A stretch of DNA of 64,000 nucleotides from Actinopolymorpha sp. NPDC004070 (GCF_040610475.1 NZ_JBEXMJ010000021.1:1-64000), one strand, 5' to 3'. Counted from the stretch's first letter, positions 42,869 through 51,907 are shown. Program-made: numbers and translations. The notes: generated from the sequence alone by a model not told the origin.

Positions 42869-44938
42869 TCAGCTCGCCTGGGCGCCGCCGCGCAGCGCAC
42901 GCTGCCAGGCGGCGCCCCGCAACAGCCGCAGGCCGTTCAGGCCGACGATCACGGTCGATCCCTCGTGGCCCGCGACACCGAGCGGCAGCGGTAGATCGCC
43001 GAGCAGGTCCCAGGCCACCAGCACGGCGATGAACGTCGCGGCGATGACGAGGTTGGCGACCACCAGCCGGCGGGCCCGCCGGGCCAACGCGATCACCGCG
43101 GGCACGCCGGCGAGTTCGTCCCGGGTGACCACAGCGTCGGCGGTGTCCAGCGCGAGGTCCGATCCGCTACGTCCCATCGCGATGCCCGTGTGCGCGGTCG
43201 CCAGCGCGGGTGCGTCGTTCACGCCGTCGCCGACCAGACCGATCCGGGTGCCGTCGGCCTGCAGCTCGCGAACCTCGGCCACCTTGTCGGCCGGCAGCAG
43301 GTCCGCGCGGACGTCGGTGATTCCCACCTCCCCGGCCAGCCGGCCCGCGGCCCGGGCGTTGTCGCCGGTCAGCAACACCGGCGCTGCCCCGTTCAGCTCG
43401 GTGAGGCGGCTGACCGCATCGGCCGCACCGGGACGCATCCGATCCGCCAGGGCGAGTACGCCGGCGGGCTCGTCGTTCACGCGTACGACCACCGCGGTGT
43501 GCCCCGCGCCCTGGAGTTCGGTCACGACGGCGTGCAGGTCGCTGGGCCCGGATCGCTCCCCGGCGGCCGCGAGATGAGCGGGGCTGCTCACCTCGACCGG
43601 CACCCCGTCCACCCGCGCGCGGACGCCGCGACCGGGCTCGGAGGTGAAGTCCGCCAGGTGCCCCAACGGGAGTTTCGCCGCGTGCGCGGCCCGCACGACG
43701 GCCGTGCCCAGCGGGTGTTCGGAGTACTGCTCGGCAGTGGCCGCCAACGCCAGCAGGCGTTCCTCGGACAGGTCGGCGCCGGGCAGAACACGTACGTCGG
43801 TCAGGTGCGGACGCCCCTCGGTCAGCGTTCCGGTCTTGTCGAACGCGACCCGGGTGACGGTGCCGAGCTGTTCCATCACCACCGCCGATTTCACCAGCAC
43901 ACCGTGCCGCCCGGCGGTGGCGATGGCCGCCAGCAGCGGCGGCATCGTGGCCAGCACCACCGCGCAGGGTGAGGCGACGATCATGAACGTCATCGCGCGG
44001 AGCAGGCTGTCCTGCAGCGCGACGCCCCACAGCAGGGGCAGCGCGAACAACGCCACCGTGGCCGCGACCATCGCGACGGAGTAGCGCTGCTCCACCTTCT
44101 CGATGAACAGCTGGGTGCGCGCCTTGGTGGCGCTGGCCTGCTCGACCATCGTGACGATGCGCGCGATCACGGTCTCCGCCGCCGGCCGGTCCACGCGGAC
44201 GTGCAGGGCGCCGGTGCCGTTCGACGTACCGGCGAAGACCTCGTCTCCGGGACCCTTGTCCACCGGGATGCTCTCGCCGGTGATGCTCGCCTGGTCGACC
44301 GCGCTGGCGCCGGCGACGACCCGGCCGTCCGCGCCGATCCGCTCGCCCGGGCGGACCAGGATCACGTCGCCCACCTCCAGCCCGGCCGCCTCGACCTGTT
44401 CCTCCACGGCGTCGTCGAACGCGGCAGCGGTGCCCTCGCCGTCCTCGGGGAGCTCCGGCAGCCGCAGCCGGGTGGCCCGCTCGGGGGTGAGGTCCAGCAG
44501 TCCGCGTACTGAGTCCTCGGTGCGCTTGGTGGCCACCGCCTCCAGCGCACCAGAGGTGGCGAAGATGACGATCAGCAACGCTCCGTCGAAGACCTGCCCG
44601 ATCGAGGCGGCGCCGATCGCCGCGGCGACCATCAGCAGGTCGACGTCCAGGGTCTTCTCCCGCAGCGCGCGGAGCCCGGCCAGGCCCGGCTCCCAGCCGC
44701 CGGCGGCGTAACAGGCGAGGTACAGCGCCCACCACAGCCAGGCCGGCGTGCCGGCCAGCTGGCAGATCCCGCCGACGGCGAACAGCGCGGTCGCGATCAC
44801 CGCCCAGCGCACCTCCGGCAGCGACCAGGTGCCGTGCCACCAGCGCGACGACGGGCGTACCGCCCGGGCCTCCGCGACGTCGTGCGAGCCGGTTGCCGCG
44901 GAGGAGCCGGTGGGGGAGGAGTTCAGGTCGACGGTCAC
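42869..44938 (-). CDS. P1B-4-type metal-exporting ATPase (CtpD/CoaT-like)
   Basis: A 689-residue P-type ATPase without an N-terminal metal-binding domain and with six predicted helices. The metal-site signature is SPC in MIVASPCAVVLATMPP together with HEGST in GVAGHEGSTVIVGLNGL, the P1B-4 combination (Co2+/Fe2+/Ni2+/Zn2+ efflux). Other motifs are TGES (actuator), the phosphorylated Asp in FDKTGTLTEG, the nucleotide-domain HP (SEHPLG) and hinge GDGVNDAPAL. The GTG start at 44938 is used; an ATG at 44959 would lie within the operator. It is divergent from an ArsR-family gene across a perfect palindrome. Confidence 0.9.
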   Translation of the reverse strand: MTVDLNSSPTGSSAATGSHDVAEARAVRPSSRWWHGTWSLPEVRWAVIATALFAVGGICQLAGTPAWLWWALYLACYAAGGWEPGLAGLRALREKTLDVDLLMVAAAIGAASIGQVFDGALLIVIFATSGALEAVATKRTEDSVRGLLDLTPERATRLRLPELPEDGEGTAAAFDDAVEEQVEAAGLEVGDVILVRPGERIGADGRVVAGASAVDQASITGESIPVDKGPGDEVFAGTSNGTGALHVRVDRPAAETVIARIVTMVEQASATKARTQLFIEKVEQRYSVAMVAATVALFALPLLWGVALQDSLLRAMTFMIVASPCAVVLATMPPLLAAIATAGRHGVLVKSAVVMEQLGTVTRVAFDKTGTLTEGRPHLTDVRVLPGADLSEERLLALAATAEQYSEHPLGTAVVRAAHAAKLPLGHLADFTSEPGRGVRARVDGVPVEVSSPAHLAAAGERSGPSDLHAVVTELQGAGHTAVVVRVNDEPAGVLALADRMRPGAADAVSRLTELNGAAPVLLTGDNARAAGRLAGEVGITDVRADLLPADKVAEVRELQADGTRIGLVGDGVNDAPALATAHTGIAMGRSGSDLALDTADAVVTRDELAGVPAVIALARRARRLVVANLVIAATFIAVLVAWDLLGDLPLPLGVAGHEGSTVIVGLNGLRLLRGAAWQRALRGGAQAS

Positions 44939-44946
44939 CGCGGCAG

Positions 44947-44972
44947 CATACCTGCGCATACACGCAGGTATG
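44947..44972. promoter_or_regulatory. ArsR/SmtB-type operator palindrome
   Basis: A perfect 10-bp inverted repeat, CATACCTGCG and CGCAGGTATG, with a 6-bp spacer (CATACA). It lies between the divergent ATPase and ArsR genes, 25 bp before the ArsR ATG. A partial third copy of the GCAGGTA half-site follows at 44972-44978. The symmetry and place strongly suggest the repressor binding site that controls both genes. Confidence 0.85.
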
Positions 44973-44997
44973 CAGGTACGGGGTTAGGGTGGGCGCC

Positions 44998-45354
44998 ATG
45001 CACGAGTCGCTGCCGGACTTCGACATGCCCAACGACGAGCAGGTACACCTGGCCGCGGAGTCGTTCCGGTTGCTGTCCGATCCGACCCGGATCAGGATCC
45101 TGTGGGCGCTTCTGCAGGGTGAGTCGTCGGTCGCCTGCCTCGCCGAACTCGCCGACGCCACCCCGACCGCGGTCAGCCAGCACCTGGCCAAGCTCCGCCT
45201 CGCCGGGCTGGTGCGAGGGCGCCGCGAAGGCACGTTCGTCTACTACACCGCCGCCGACGAGCACGTACGCCGGCTGCTCACCCAGGGCCTCTTCCACGCC
45301 GACCACCTCGACCGCGAAATGCCCGCGGGCGGGGCCGGCCACATCACGGGCTGA
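44998..45354 (+). CDS. ArsR/SmtB-family metal-responsive repressor
   Basis: A 118-residue winged-helix repressor. HTH region: FRLLSDPTRIRILWALLQGE, CLAELADATPTAVSQHLAKL and GLVRGRREGTFVYYTAA. The C-terminal helix LFHADHLDREMP and the tail His (GAGH) provide an alpha5-type metal site like that of NmtR/KmtR. A single Cys is present in SSVACLAEL, so a Cys-thiolate cadmium site is unlikely; Ni/Co/Zn sensing is more plausible, in line with the P1B-4 ATPase. The gene faces the ATPase across the palindrome at 44947-44972, the probable operator. Confidence 0.9.
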   Translation: MHESLPDFDMPNDEQVHLAAESFRLLSDPTRIRILWALLQGESSVACLAELADATPTAVSQHLAKLRLAGLVRGRREGTFVYYTAADEHVRRLLTQGLFHADHLDREMPAGGAGHITG

Positions 45355-45355
45355 G

Positions 45356-46765
45356 TCACCGCGGACTCTGCTCCGGGCGGTCGTTCCCGCGTTCCCCGGC
45401 AGCGACCGGGCGTGGGATCGAGCGGAGCAGTCGGAGTATGCCGGCGCCGAGCAGGTAGCAGAGGAACCCGCCCGCGGGCATGCCGAGCAGGTAGGAGCCG
45501 GTGCTCGGCGCGAGGCTGTTGGCGAGCAGTCCGAGCATGACCGCCAGGTACGCGCCGACGGCGAGGACGAGGCGCGGTGCCGGGCGGTTCACCGTACGCA
45601 CCACACCGTTCGGAAGCCCGCGCGGGACCTCCGTCGGGCGGGGGCGTGCCCGGGTCTCCAGCCGGCCGAAGACCGCGACCAGCAGGGCCAGTGAGGCCGA
45701 CAGCATGAGCAGCCACGGCAGCCGCCACAGCCACCACGAGGTGGTGACCACCGCCGGAGTCGGCAGGAGGTCCGCAGCGGCGAGGACGCCGACGAGCAGC
45801 ACCACCGCGCTCATGTGCCACAGGAAGATCGTCAGCACCACGGAGTTCACCGCCACCACCGCGAGCCACGGGTTCGGCCGGTGCAACCAGCGTTCGGCGG
45901 GCACGCGCAGCATGAGAACGATGCCGAACTGCATGGTTGCCGCGGCGAGCAGGGCGAGCGTGGGCGGAGACGCGTTGTGTGGTTGCTGTCCGGTCACGTC
46001 GATCATGCTGATCGCGTACGGGCCGACCAGGGTCAGCAGCGCCAGTGCCCCGAGACCGCCCACCAGCAAGGGGATCCACACCCGGGGGGTGTCGGGCAGC
46101 TGCCCGTCCCGCCAGAAGAACCCCAACTGGTGGATCGCCAGCCAGCCGAAGAGGAAGTTGCCGGCGGCCACCCACTCAGAGGCCTCCAGCCGCGCCACGT
46201 CGCCCACGGCGACGAGCAGCACCAGGACGAGGACGACCCGGATACCGAACCGCCGGTGCAGGCGATACATCACCGGCGCCAGCAGGACCACCAGCAGGTA
46301 CGCGGTGAGGAACCACAGTGGGATCGATGCCACCCACACCCCGAACCGCACCAGCCCGGGGGACAGACCCAGCAATCGGACTCCGGCCACGTTGGCCACC
46401 AGGCCGACGGCGGCGAGCGTCACCAGCAGCCCGGTGGTCGGCCCGACCAGCCGCCCGGTGCGGCCGAGCAACCAGTCGGTCGCGTTCTCGCCCTTCCGGC
46501 GATGTGTTTGCAGGGACGCGGCGTTGGCGTACCCGCCGACCACGAAGAAGATCGGCATCACCTGGGCCACCCAGGTGAGCGGGTACGCCCAGGTCATCGA
46601 GTCCAGCGCGGAGCGGCCGGTGAGCCGTCCGTGGGCGTCGTAGGTGATGGCGCTGAGCAGCCAGTGCCCGAGCACCACCGCCGTGATCGCGAGCGCACGC
46701 AGCAGATCCACGTACCGCTCACGCGATGCCGGCGTCCGGTCGGCGAGCTCGCGCAGCCTGGCCAC
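45356..46765 (-). CDS. Acyltransferase 3-family membrane protein
   Basis: A 469-residue polytopic membrane protein of the acyltransferase 3 (OafA/NodX-like) family. It begins YVDLLRALAITAVVLGHWLL, with the His in the first helix, as in the family's catalytic-type site, and has VMPIFFVVGGYANA in the second helix. About ten to eleven helices follow, for example LTAYLLVVLLAPVMYRLHRR and SVVLTIFLWHMSAVVLLVGV. It is expected to transfer an acyl group to a membrane or extracytoplasmic glycan or lipid; the acceptor is unknown. The start is GTG 46765. It ends 2 nt from the convergent ArsR stop. Confidence 0.88.
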   Translation of the reverse strand: MARLRELADRTPASRERYVDLLRALAITAVVLGHWLLSAITYDAHGRLTGRSALDSMTWAYPLTWVAQVMPIFFVVGGYANAASLQTHRRKGENATDWLLGRTGRLVGPTTGLLVTLAAVGLVANVAGVRLLGLSPGLVRFGVWVASIPLWFLTAYLLVVLLAPVMYRLHRRFGIRVVLVLVLLVAVGDVARLEASEWVAAGNFLFGWLAIHQLGFFWRDGQLPDTPRVWIPLLVGGLGALALLTLVGPYAISMIDVTGQQPHNASPPTLALLAAATMQFGIVLMLRVPAERWLHRPNPWLAVVAVNSVVLTIFLWHMSAVVLLVGVLAAADLLPTPAVVTTSWWLWRLPWLLMLSASLALLVAVFGRLETRARPRPTEVPRGLPNGVVRTVNRPAPRLVLAVGAYLAVMLGLLANSLAPSTGSYLLGMPAGGFLCYLLGAGILRLLRSIPRPVAAGERGNDRPEQSPR

Positions 46766-46888
46766 ACCCCGACCCTAGGGTGTGTTCGCAGCACACCCCA
46801 GGTCTGCCATCCGGTGGGAGACACCGCTGGAGCAGACTTGGGGGCGAATCGGTTGTTTCAGGTTGCACGTACGACAGAAGGAGCTGCC

Positions 46889-47572
46889 GTGGCCGTCATC
46901 CACCGGGCCGAGATCCGTCCGACGAAGCTGGAACTTCTCGGCGAGTGGCTCCCGAAGCAGTCGTGGTGCACCGGTGAGCCTGGCGTGGCGCCGACCTCGG
47001 TGGGCGCGTACCGGTTCGACGACCCGCGGGGCGAGGTGGGCATCGAGACGCTGCTGGTCCGTACGGCTGACGGCCAGGTGATGCAGGTCCCGCTGACCTA
47101 CCGGGGCGCACCACTCGCCGGCGGCGAGGCGTTCCTGGTGGGCACGATGGAGCACTCGGTCCTGGGCCGGCGCTGGGTGTACGACGGGTGCGGTGATCCG
47201 GTCTACCTGTCCGCCCTGGCCGCGGTGATTCTCGGGGACGCGGTGCAGGCGGAGGAACTCGTCGAGGGCAAGGGCGCGGACGGCCCGCAGCGGCGTACCC
47301 CCACCGTCTCGGTCGTGGGCACGGGTACCAGGGGCGCGGCGGTCCCGGCCGTGGAGGCCGTCGAGGAGCTGACCGACTCGGCCGAGGACGGGCGCACGGT
47401 CGTGCGGACCGCTGGACTGGAGCTCACGATCGTTCGCGTGGTGGAGCTTCCGGCAGTGGACTCCGGCAGCGACGCCCCCGAGGGCGATGGTGGCGACGAG
47501 GGCGGTGCCCTGCTCGGCGCGTGGACCGACCAGACCCGCCCGGTTCGGTTGGCGACGGCGCGGCGAATCTGA
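46889..47572 (+). CDS. Maltokinase N-terminal cap-like domain protein
   Basis: A 227-residue protein resembling only the N-terminal cap domain of actinomycete maltokinase (Mak): AVIHRAEIRPTKLELLGEWL, PKQSWCTGE, GIETLLVRTADGQVMQVPLT and GTMEHSVLGRRWVYDGCGDP. The kinase lobes are absent. GTG 46889 has GAAGGAG 5-6 nt upstream. The C-terminal part is acidic and Gly-rich. Such stand-alone proteins occur in actinomycetes, but their role is unknown; it could have lost the kinase or evolved as a binding module. Confidence 0.75.
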   Translation: MAVIHRAEIRPTKLELLGEWLPKQSWCTGEPGVAPTSVGAYRFDDPRGEVGIETLLVRTADGQVMQVPLTYRGAPLAGGEAFLVGTMEHSVLGRRWVYDGCGDPVYLSALAAVILGDAVQAEELVEGKGADGPQRRTPTVSVVGTGTRGAAVPAVEAVEELTDSAEDGRTVVRTAGLELTIVRVVELPAVDSGSDAPEGDGGDEGGALLGAWTDQTRPVRLATARRI

Positions 47573-47603
47573 CGCCGGCCGCGTTCCGACGTCTGTCCGG
47601 CGC

Positions 47604-48011
47604 TCAGCAGGGGTGCGGCCCGAGCGGAGAGCGGTCGCCCACCAGCCACCGGTGCCCGAACGGGTCGAAGAAGCCGCCCTGCCGGTGCGTGCCCCACGGC
47701 ATCTCGTGGTCGCGTACGGGATCGTCGTTGTCCGCCCCCGCGTCGACCGCGCGGGCGACGAAGCTGTCCGGGTCGTCCACGAAGACCTCCACCCGGACGG
47801 TCGTCGTGCCCACCTCGCCGGGACTTGCCCAGCCGTTCTTCTCCGGCTCGCCGAGGAAGAACTGCGCGCCCTCGATCTCCAGGCCGATGACCGAGCCGAG
47901 GTTCCACAGCTCACGGGCACCGACGGCCCGGGCGTACCATCGCGCGGCGGCGGGAGCGTCCGGCACGGCCAGCATGAGAGAGACGACGGGTCCGTGGTCC
48001 GGCGACGGCAT
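47604..48011 (-). CDS. VOC-family (glyoxalase/bleomycin-resistance-like) protein
   Basis: A 135-residue protein of two beta-alpha-beta-beta-beta modules. Features are PVVSLMLAVPDAPAAARWYA, VRVEVFVDDPDSFVARAVDA and GGFFDPFGHRWLVGD. The DPFGH C-terminal motif is typical of PhnB/glyoxalase-like members. ATG 48011 has GGAGG 4 nt upstream. Convergent with the Mak-cap gene. Substrate unknown. Confidence 0.88.
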   Translation of the reverse strand: MPSPDHGPVVSLMLAVPDAPAAARWYARAVGARELWNLGSVIGLEIEGAQFFLGEPEKNGWASPGEVGTTTVRVEVFVDDPDSFVARAVDAGADNDDPVRDHEMPWGTHRQGGFFDPFGHRWLVGDRSPLGPHPC

Positions 48012-48117
48012 GGGTCCTCCCAGCAGAGTTTCCCGGCATCGTAGACCCGGCAGCGGTCGGTCTGGTTTGCTTCCGGTCTCAGCAGAGTTCGGGGAAGTCG
48101 CCGGAGGAGGTCCGACC

Positions 48118-48618
48118 GTGAAGACCAGTGAGCCCACGATCGTCGAACGAGCCGCGCAGCCCTACGTCGCGATCACGGCGTCGGTCCCGATGACCCGGAT
48201 GGCAAGCACCCTCCCGCCACTGAACGGTGAGGTCTTCGGCTGGCTCGAGGCGCGCGGCATCGCTCCCGCAGGCGCGCCGTTGTGGAAGTACAACGTCATC
48301 GACATGGACCGCGAGCTGGAGATCGAGGTCGGCGTGCCGGTGGCGGAGAAGATCGCCGGTGACGACCGGGTCCGGTGCGGGGTGCTTCCGGCCGGCCGGT
48401 ACGCCACCCTGCGGCATGTCGGGCATCCCGACGAACTGGTCGACGCCACCGGGTCGCTGCTGAGGTGGGCCGACGGGCAGGGGCTTCGCTGGGACGTCGC
48501 GGACAAGCCGGGCGGTGAGCGCTGGGCCGCTCGTGTGGAGTTCTACCTGACCGATCCCGCGGACGAGCCGGACCTGAACAAGTGGGAGACCGACCTGGCG
48601 TTCAAGCTCGCCGACTGA
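48118..48618 (+). CDS. GyrI-like effector-binding domain protein
   Basis: A 166-residue stand-alone GyrI/AraC effector-binding (SHS2-duplicated) domain: PTIVERAAQPYVAITASVPM, APLWKYNVIDMDRELEIEVG, RCGVLPAGRYATLRHVGHPD and RVEFYLTDPADEPDLNKWET. GTG 48118 has GGAGGAGG 7 nt upstream. It lacks a DNA-binding domain. Such proteins bind small molecules or hydrolyse some cyclopropyl/epoxide compounds; the role here is unknown. Confidence 0.88.
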   Translation: MKTSEPTIVERAAQPYVAITASVPMTRMASTLPPLNGEVFGWLEARGIAPAGAPLWKYNVIDMDRELEIEVGVPVAEKIAGDDRVRCGVLPAGRYATLRHVGHPDELVDATGSLLRWADGQGLRWDVADKPGGERWAARVEFYLTDPADEPDLNKWETDLAFKLAD

Positions 48619-48629
48619 GCGGCGCGCTG

Positions 48630-49622
48630 CTATCGATAGCGGCGTACGGAGGACGCCAGCCGGTCGACGAACGCACGCCCGAACGCCGAGCTGCCGTCGA
48701 CCGTGATCACGGCGAGGTAGGCGAAGACCCGCCACAGTTCGCGGCGCTGCGCGAAGCCCGGGTCGATCGGGGTGATCTCGCGGTAGCCGTCGAAGACCGC
48801 CTCCGGCACCGGTGCGAAGTAGTCGACCAGCGCGAGGTCGACCTCCGGGTGCCCGTACGACGGCGCGGGATCGAGCAGCAAGGCTCCGGCATCGGCCGCG
48901 GCTTCGGCCGCGGCTTCGGCTGTGGCTTCGATGGCAGGTGTCAGGAAGTTGTTCTGCTGGGCGTCCCCGTGCAGCAGCGTCGGCTTGGGCTCGGGCCCGC
49001 ACAGCGCGGGGAACCGTCCGACGAGGCGTTCGACGTCCCGGGCCAGGTCCTTCGCAAGGTGTCCGCTGTCGACCGCCTGCCGCAGGCGGGGCAGCACGCG
49101 GCGTTCGGCGTAGAAGTCCGGCCAGGAGCTGGTGCCTGAGTCGGTGCCGACCGGACGGTTGTCCTGCCGCAGCGGGCCGAAGAACCCGTCGAACTCGGCG
49201 AGGCCGAACCGCTGCCCGTGCACCTGGTGCACCGTCGCGAGTGCCCGGCCGATCGACTGCCACTGCTCGGTCGAGCGCGCTTCCGGGAGGACCTCCGGAA
49301 TCGCTTCCAGCAACAGCAACGAGCCGGTGTCAATCCGTACTTGCCCAGCGGCGACCGGTGTGGGAGTGACCACTCCGGCAAGGCGCCGCAGCAGCTCCAG
49401 ACCACGCAGCTCCGCGGTGAACTGCTCACTGCCCGCGGTCGTACGGTCCAGCTTGACGAACACCGAGAACGGCTCGCCCCGGAAGATCCCGCACGGATGG
49501 GACGCACGGTCGTCCAGGTCGGCGAAGCCGGTCGCCGCCCAGGGGCGGCCGAGGTGGGCCGACGCGGCGGCCTCGACCGCGCGCAGGGTCGATGTGGCGG
49601 TGAGCGGGTGTGTCGTGGCCAT
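48630..49622 (-). CDS. Fructosamine kinase/APH-family protein
   Basis: A 330-residue kinase-like protein of the fructosamine-kinase family. The ATP-site strand is FSVFVKLDRTTAG, the catalytic loop PTLLHGDAQQNNFL and the Mg2+ Asp in ALLLDPAPSYGHPEVDLALV, matching HGDxxxxN and DP. It probably phosphorylates a ketosamine or related glycated amine in protein repair. ATG 49622 is used; a frame extension to 49679 shows no similarity. A run of Ala/Glu codons (residues about 227-240) is locally repetitive. Confidence 0.85.
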   Translation of the reverse strand: MATTHPLTATSTLRAVEAAASAHLGRPWAATGFADLDDRASHPCGIFRGEPFSVFVKLDRTTAGSEQFTAELRGLELLRRLAGVVTPTPVAAGQVRIDTGSLLLLEAIPEVLPEARSTEQWQSIGRALATVHQVHGQRFGLAEFDGFFGPLRQDNRPVGTDSGTSSWPDFYAERRVLPRLRQAVDSGHLAKDLARDVERLVGRFPALCGPEPKPTLLHGDAQQNNFLTPAIEATAEAAAEAAADAGALLLDPAPSYGHPEVDLALVDYFAPVPEAVFDGYREITPIDPGFAQRRELWRVFAYLAVITVDGSSAFGRAFVDRLASSVRRYR

Positions 49623-49728
49623 CGACCGGAGCGTACAGCCACCGTCTTGTCGGGGGGTCTGCCCTAGATTGTCGAGCACATCGTCGTACTCGTCGTTCCT
49701 CGTCGTTTCTGATCAGGAAGGAGCCCGA

Positions 49729-50325
49729 ATGAACCCGGCGGCAGATCTTGGGTCCCTGCGGACGGCAGGCGAGGTGACCAGCCGGATCGTGGCCGGCATC
49801 GGTGCGGACCAGTGGGACGCTCCGACCCCGTGCTCGGAGTGGAACGTCCGGATGCTGCTCAACCACGTCGTCGCCGGCAACCTCCTCGCCGCGGCGGTCC
49901 TGGGAGGTGTCGAGTTCCCGGCACCGGAGGAACGCGCCCGGCTGGGCCAGGTCGACCGGCTCGGCACCGATCCGCTCGCGGCCACTCGGCAGTCCGTCGA
50001 CGACCTGGTCAAGGCGTTCGAACAGCCAAGAGTGCTCGAGCATGTCCATCCCTCGCCGGTGGGCCAGGTCCCCGGTGCCGCTCTCGTGCACCTGCGGACC
50101 ACCGAACTCCTGGTCCACGGTTGGGACCTCGCCCGGGCTACCGGGCAGCCGGCGGACTACCCCGACGCTCTGGTCGAGCAGGAGCTGGCGTTCACGAAGG
50201 CGAACGTCGGCAGGGCCAGGACCGGGCCGGGCGGTCCGTTCGGTGCGTCGCAGCCGGTTGCCGAGGACGCCCCGGCGCTCGACCGGCTGGCCGCACTGCT
50301 CGGCCGGAGTGTGGCGTCTCGCTGA
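49729..50325 (+). CDS. TIGR03086/mycothiol-dependent maleylpyruvate isomerase-like protein
   Basis: A 198-residue DinB-fold protein. Family motifs are TPCSEWNVRMLLNHVVAGN and RTTELLVHGWDLARATGQP, with the metal His residues in LLNHVV and LLVHGWD. ATG 49729 has AAGGAG upstream. Members use mycothiol as cofactor; the substrate is unknown. It supports an actinomycete host. Confidence 0.9.
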   Translation: MNPAADLGSLRTAGEVTSRIVAGIGADQWDAPTPCSEWNVRMLLNHVVAGNLLAAAVLGGVEFPAPEERARLGQVDRLGTDPLAATRQSVDDLVKAFEQPRVLEHVHPSPVGQVPGAALVHLRTTELLVHGWDLARATGQPADYPDALVEQELAFTKANVGRARTGPGGPFGASQPVAEDAPALDRLAALLGRSVASR

Positions 50326-50490
50326 CGCACCCCCCCGGACCCTGCGCCGGTAACATGTGGCACTTGTGTGATGCGGTTCCGAGTGACGGCGACCGACTTC
50401 ACCACCGGCGTGGGTGGCCCACCGAGACGATCGGCAAGGGACGGTTGTCGTACTGGTCCGGTGCTGCGGCCGGCCGTGCCATAGTTGACC

Positions 50491-51342
50491 ATGGCGCTTC
50501 CGGCAGACACCCATGTGCACAGCGAGTACTCCTGGGACACCGGCGGTCCGGACTCGGCAGCAGCCGGAACCATGGAGCAGACCTGCGAACGCGCGGCGCG
50601 GATCGGGCTTCCGGCGGTCGTGTTCACCGAGCACCTCGACTTCGTCGGCTGGGAGGCGGACCCGGGGGACGAGAGCGACCTGGTGCGGAGGCTGATGGAC
50701 GCCGACGGGACGCTGGTCCCTCCTCCGCTGGACGTCGACGGCTACCTCGAGGCGATCGAGTGCTGCCGCCACAGCTTCCCCGACGTCCAGATCCTGACCG
50801 GAGTGGAGTTCGGGCAGCCGCACCTGGACGAGGAGGCAGCCTCGCGCGTACTCGACGTGTCGAAGCTGGATCGTGTCAACGGCTCCTTGCACACGCTGGT
50901 GGTCGACGGCCGGCGTCACGAACCACCCACCCTGTACCGGATGTGGCCGGCGGACAAGGTGATCTGGGAGTACCTCGCGGAGGTACCCCGCATGGTCGAG
51001 GGCTCGGAGACGTTCGAGGTGCTCACCCACATCGACTACGCCGTTCGCTACTGGCCGAGGGAGAAGAACGGCCCGTTCGACCCGAAGCGGTTCGAGGACG
51101 GCTTCCGGCAGGCGATGCGTGCGCTGGCCGGCAGTGGACGTGCGCTGGAGATGAACGTCGGTGGTCAGCTGCGTCCGTGGATCCCGCAGTGGTGGAGCGA
51201 GGAGGGCGGACGGGCAGTCAGCTTCGGCAGCGATGCACACGAGCCGCGTGCGCTCGCGAACAACTTCCCCGAGGCCGTCGCCATGGTGGAGCACTACGGT
51301 TTCCGGCCGGGCCACCGGCCGGCGGACTTCTGGACCCGGTGA
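50491..51342 (+). CDS. PHP-domain phosphoesterase (HisJ/K-like)
   Basis: A 283-residue PHP-fold metal-dependent phosphoesterase. The metal motifs are ADTHVHSEYSWD (two His), VFTEHLDFVGW, NGSLHTLVVDG, LTHIDYAVRYW and FGSDAHEP. It resembles histidinol-phosphatases, but without a his operon nearby it may act on another phosphate. ATG 50491 has no strong ribosome binding site. Its stop overlaps or closely precedes the next gene's start (GTGA at 51339 or ATG 51345). Confidence 0.88.
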   Translation: MALPADTHVHSEYSWDTGGPDSAAAGTMEQTCERAARIGLPAVVFTEHLDFVGWEADPGDESDLVRRLMDADGTLVPPPLDVDGYLEAIECCRHSFPDVQILTGVEFGQPHLDEEAASRVLDVSKLDRVNGSLHTLVVDGRRHEPPTLYRMWPADKVIWEYLAEVPRMVEGSETFEVLTHIDYAVRYWPREKNGPFDPKRFEDGFRQAMRALAGSGRALEMNVGGQLRPWIPQWWSEEGGRAVSFGSDAHEPRALANNFPEAVAMVEHYGFRPGHRPADFWTR

Positions 51343-51344
51343 CG

Positions 51345-51896
51345 ATGGCGGGGGAGTCCGCGAGGATCGAGCTCAGTATGGCCGACCTCCGGGCGGTCGT
51401 GGGCTATGCGGTGGCCTGTGCGCGGCCGGTGTTGGCGATCTTCGAACGCGAACGACCCGACGACGAGCGGCCGCAAGCCGCGGTTGACGCGGCGCTGGCG
51501 TTCGCGCAGGGAGCCGAGCGGACCAAGGTGCTGCGCGACAATGCCTGGGCGGCCCAGCGGGCGGCGACCGAGGCGCGGGACGCGGGGCAGGTCGCGGCGA
51601 GTGAGGCCGCGCGTGCGGCGCTCGCCGCGGCTGGTGCGGCGTTCCTCCACCCGCTGGCGAAGGCCACACAGGTCAAGCACATTCTCGGGTCGGCCGCCCA
51701 TGCCGTCCGGGCGTTCGAGCTGGTCGCCGGCGACGATCCGGCTGCCGTCGCCGACCACCTCGCGCGGGCCCGGTCTCTCGCGAGCCCCGTCGTGGTGGAC
51801 GTACTCCGGCGTTATCCGCCCGCCCCGAACGCCGGTGGCCGGATCGGAGAACTGATCCGTCACCTTGACGCGGCACTTCGCGCAGGTCCCGGCTGA
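51345..51896 (+). CDS. Putative immunity protein (Imm-5-like)
   Basis: A 183-residue helical protein: MADLRAVVGYAVACARPVLA, AERTKVLRDNAWAAQRAATE, AAGAAFLHPLAKATQVKHIL and SAAHAVRAFELVAGDDPAAV. This matches the Imm-5-type putative immunity family. No toxin gene is beside it. The start may be ATG 51345 or GTG 51339, which overlaps the upstream PHP stop by 4 nt. The function as an immunity protein is only a family-level guess. Confidence 0.75.
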   Translation: MAGESARIELSMADLRAVVGYAVACARPVLAIFERERPDDERPQAAVDAALAFAQGAERTKVLRDNAWAAQRAATEARDAGQVAASEAARAALAAAGAAFLHPLAKATQVKHILGSAAHAVRAFELVAGDDPAAVADHLARARSLASPVVVDVLRRYPPAPNAGGRIGELIRHLDAALRAGPG

Positions 51897-51907
51897 GGCG
51901 AGGCGTG

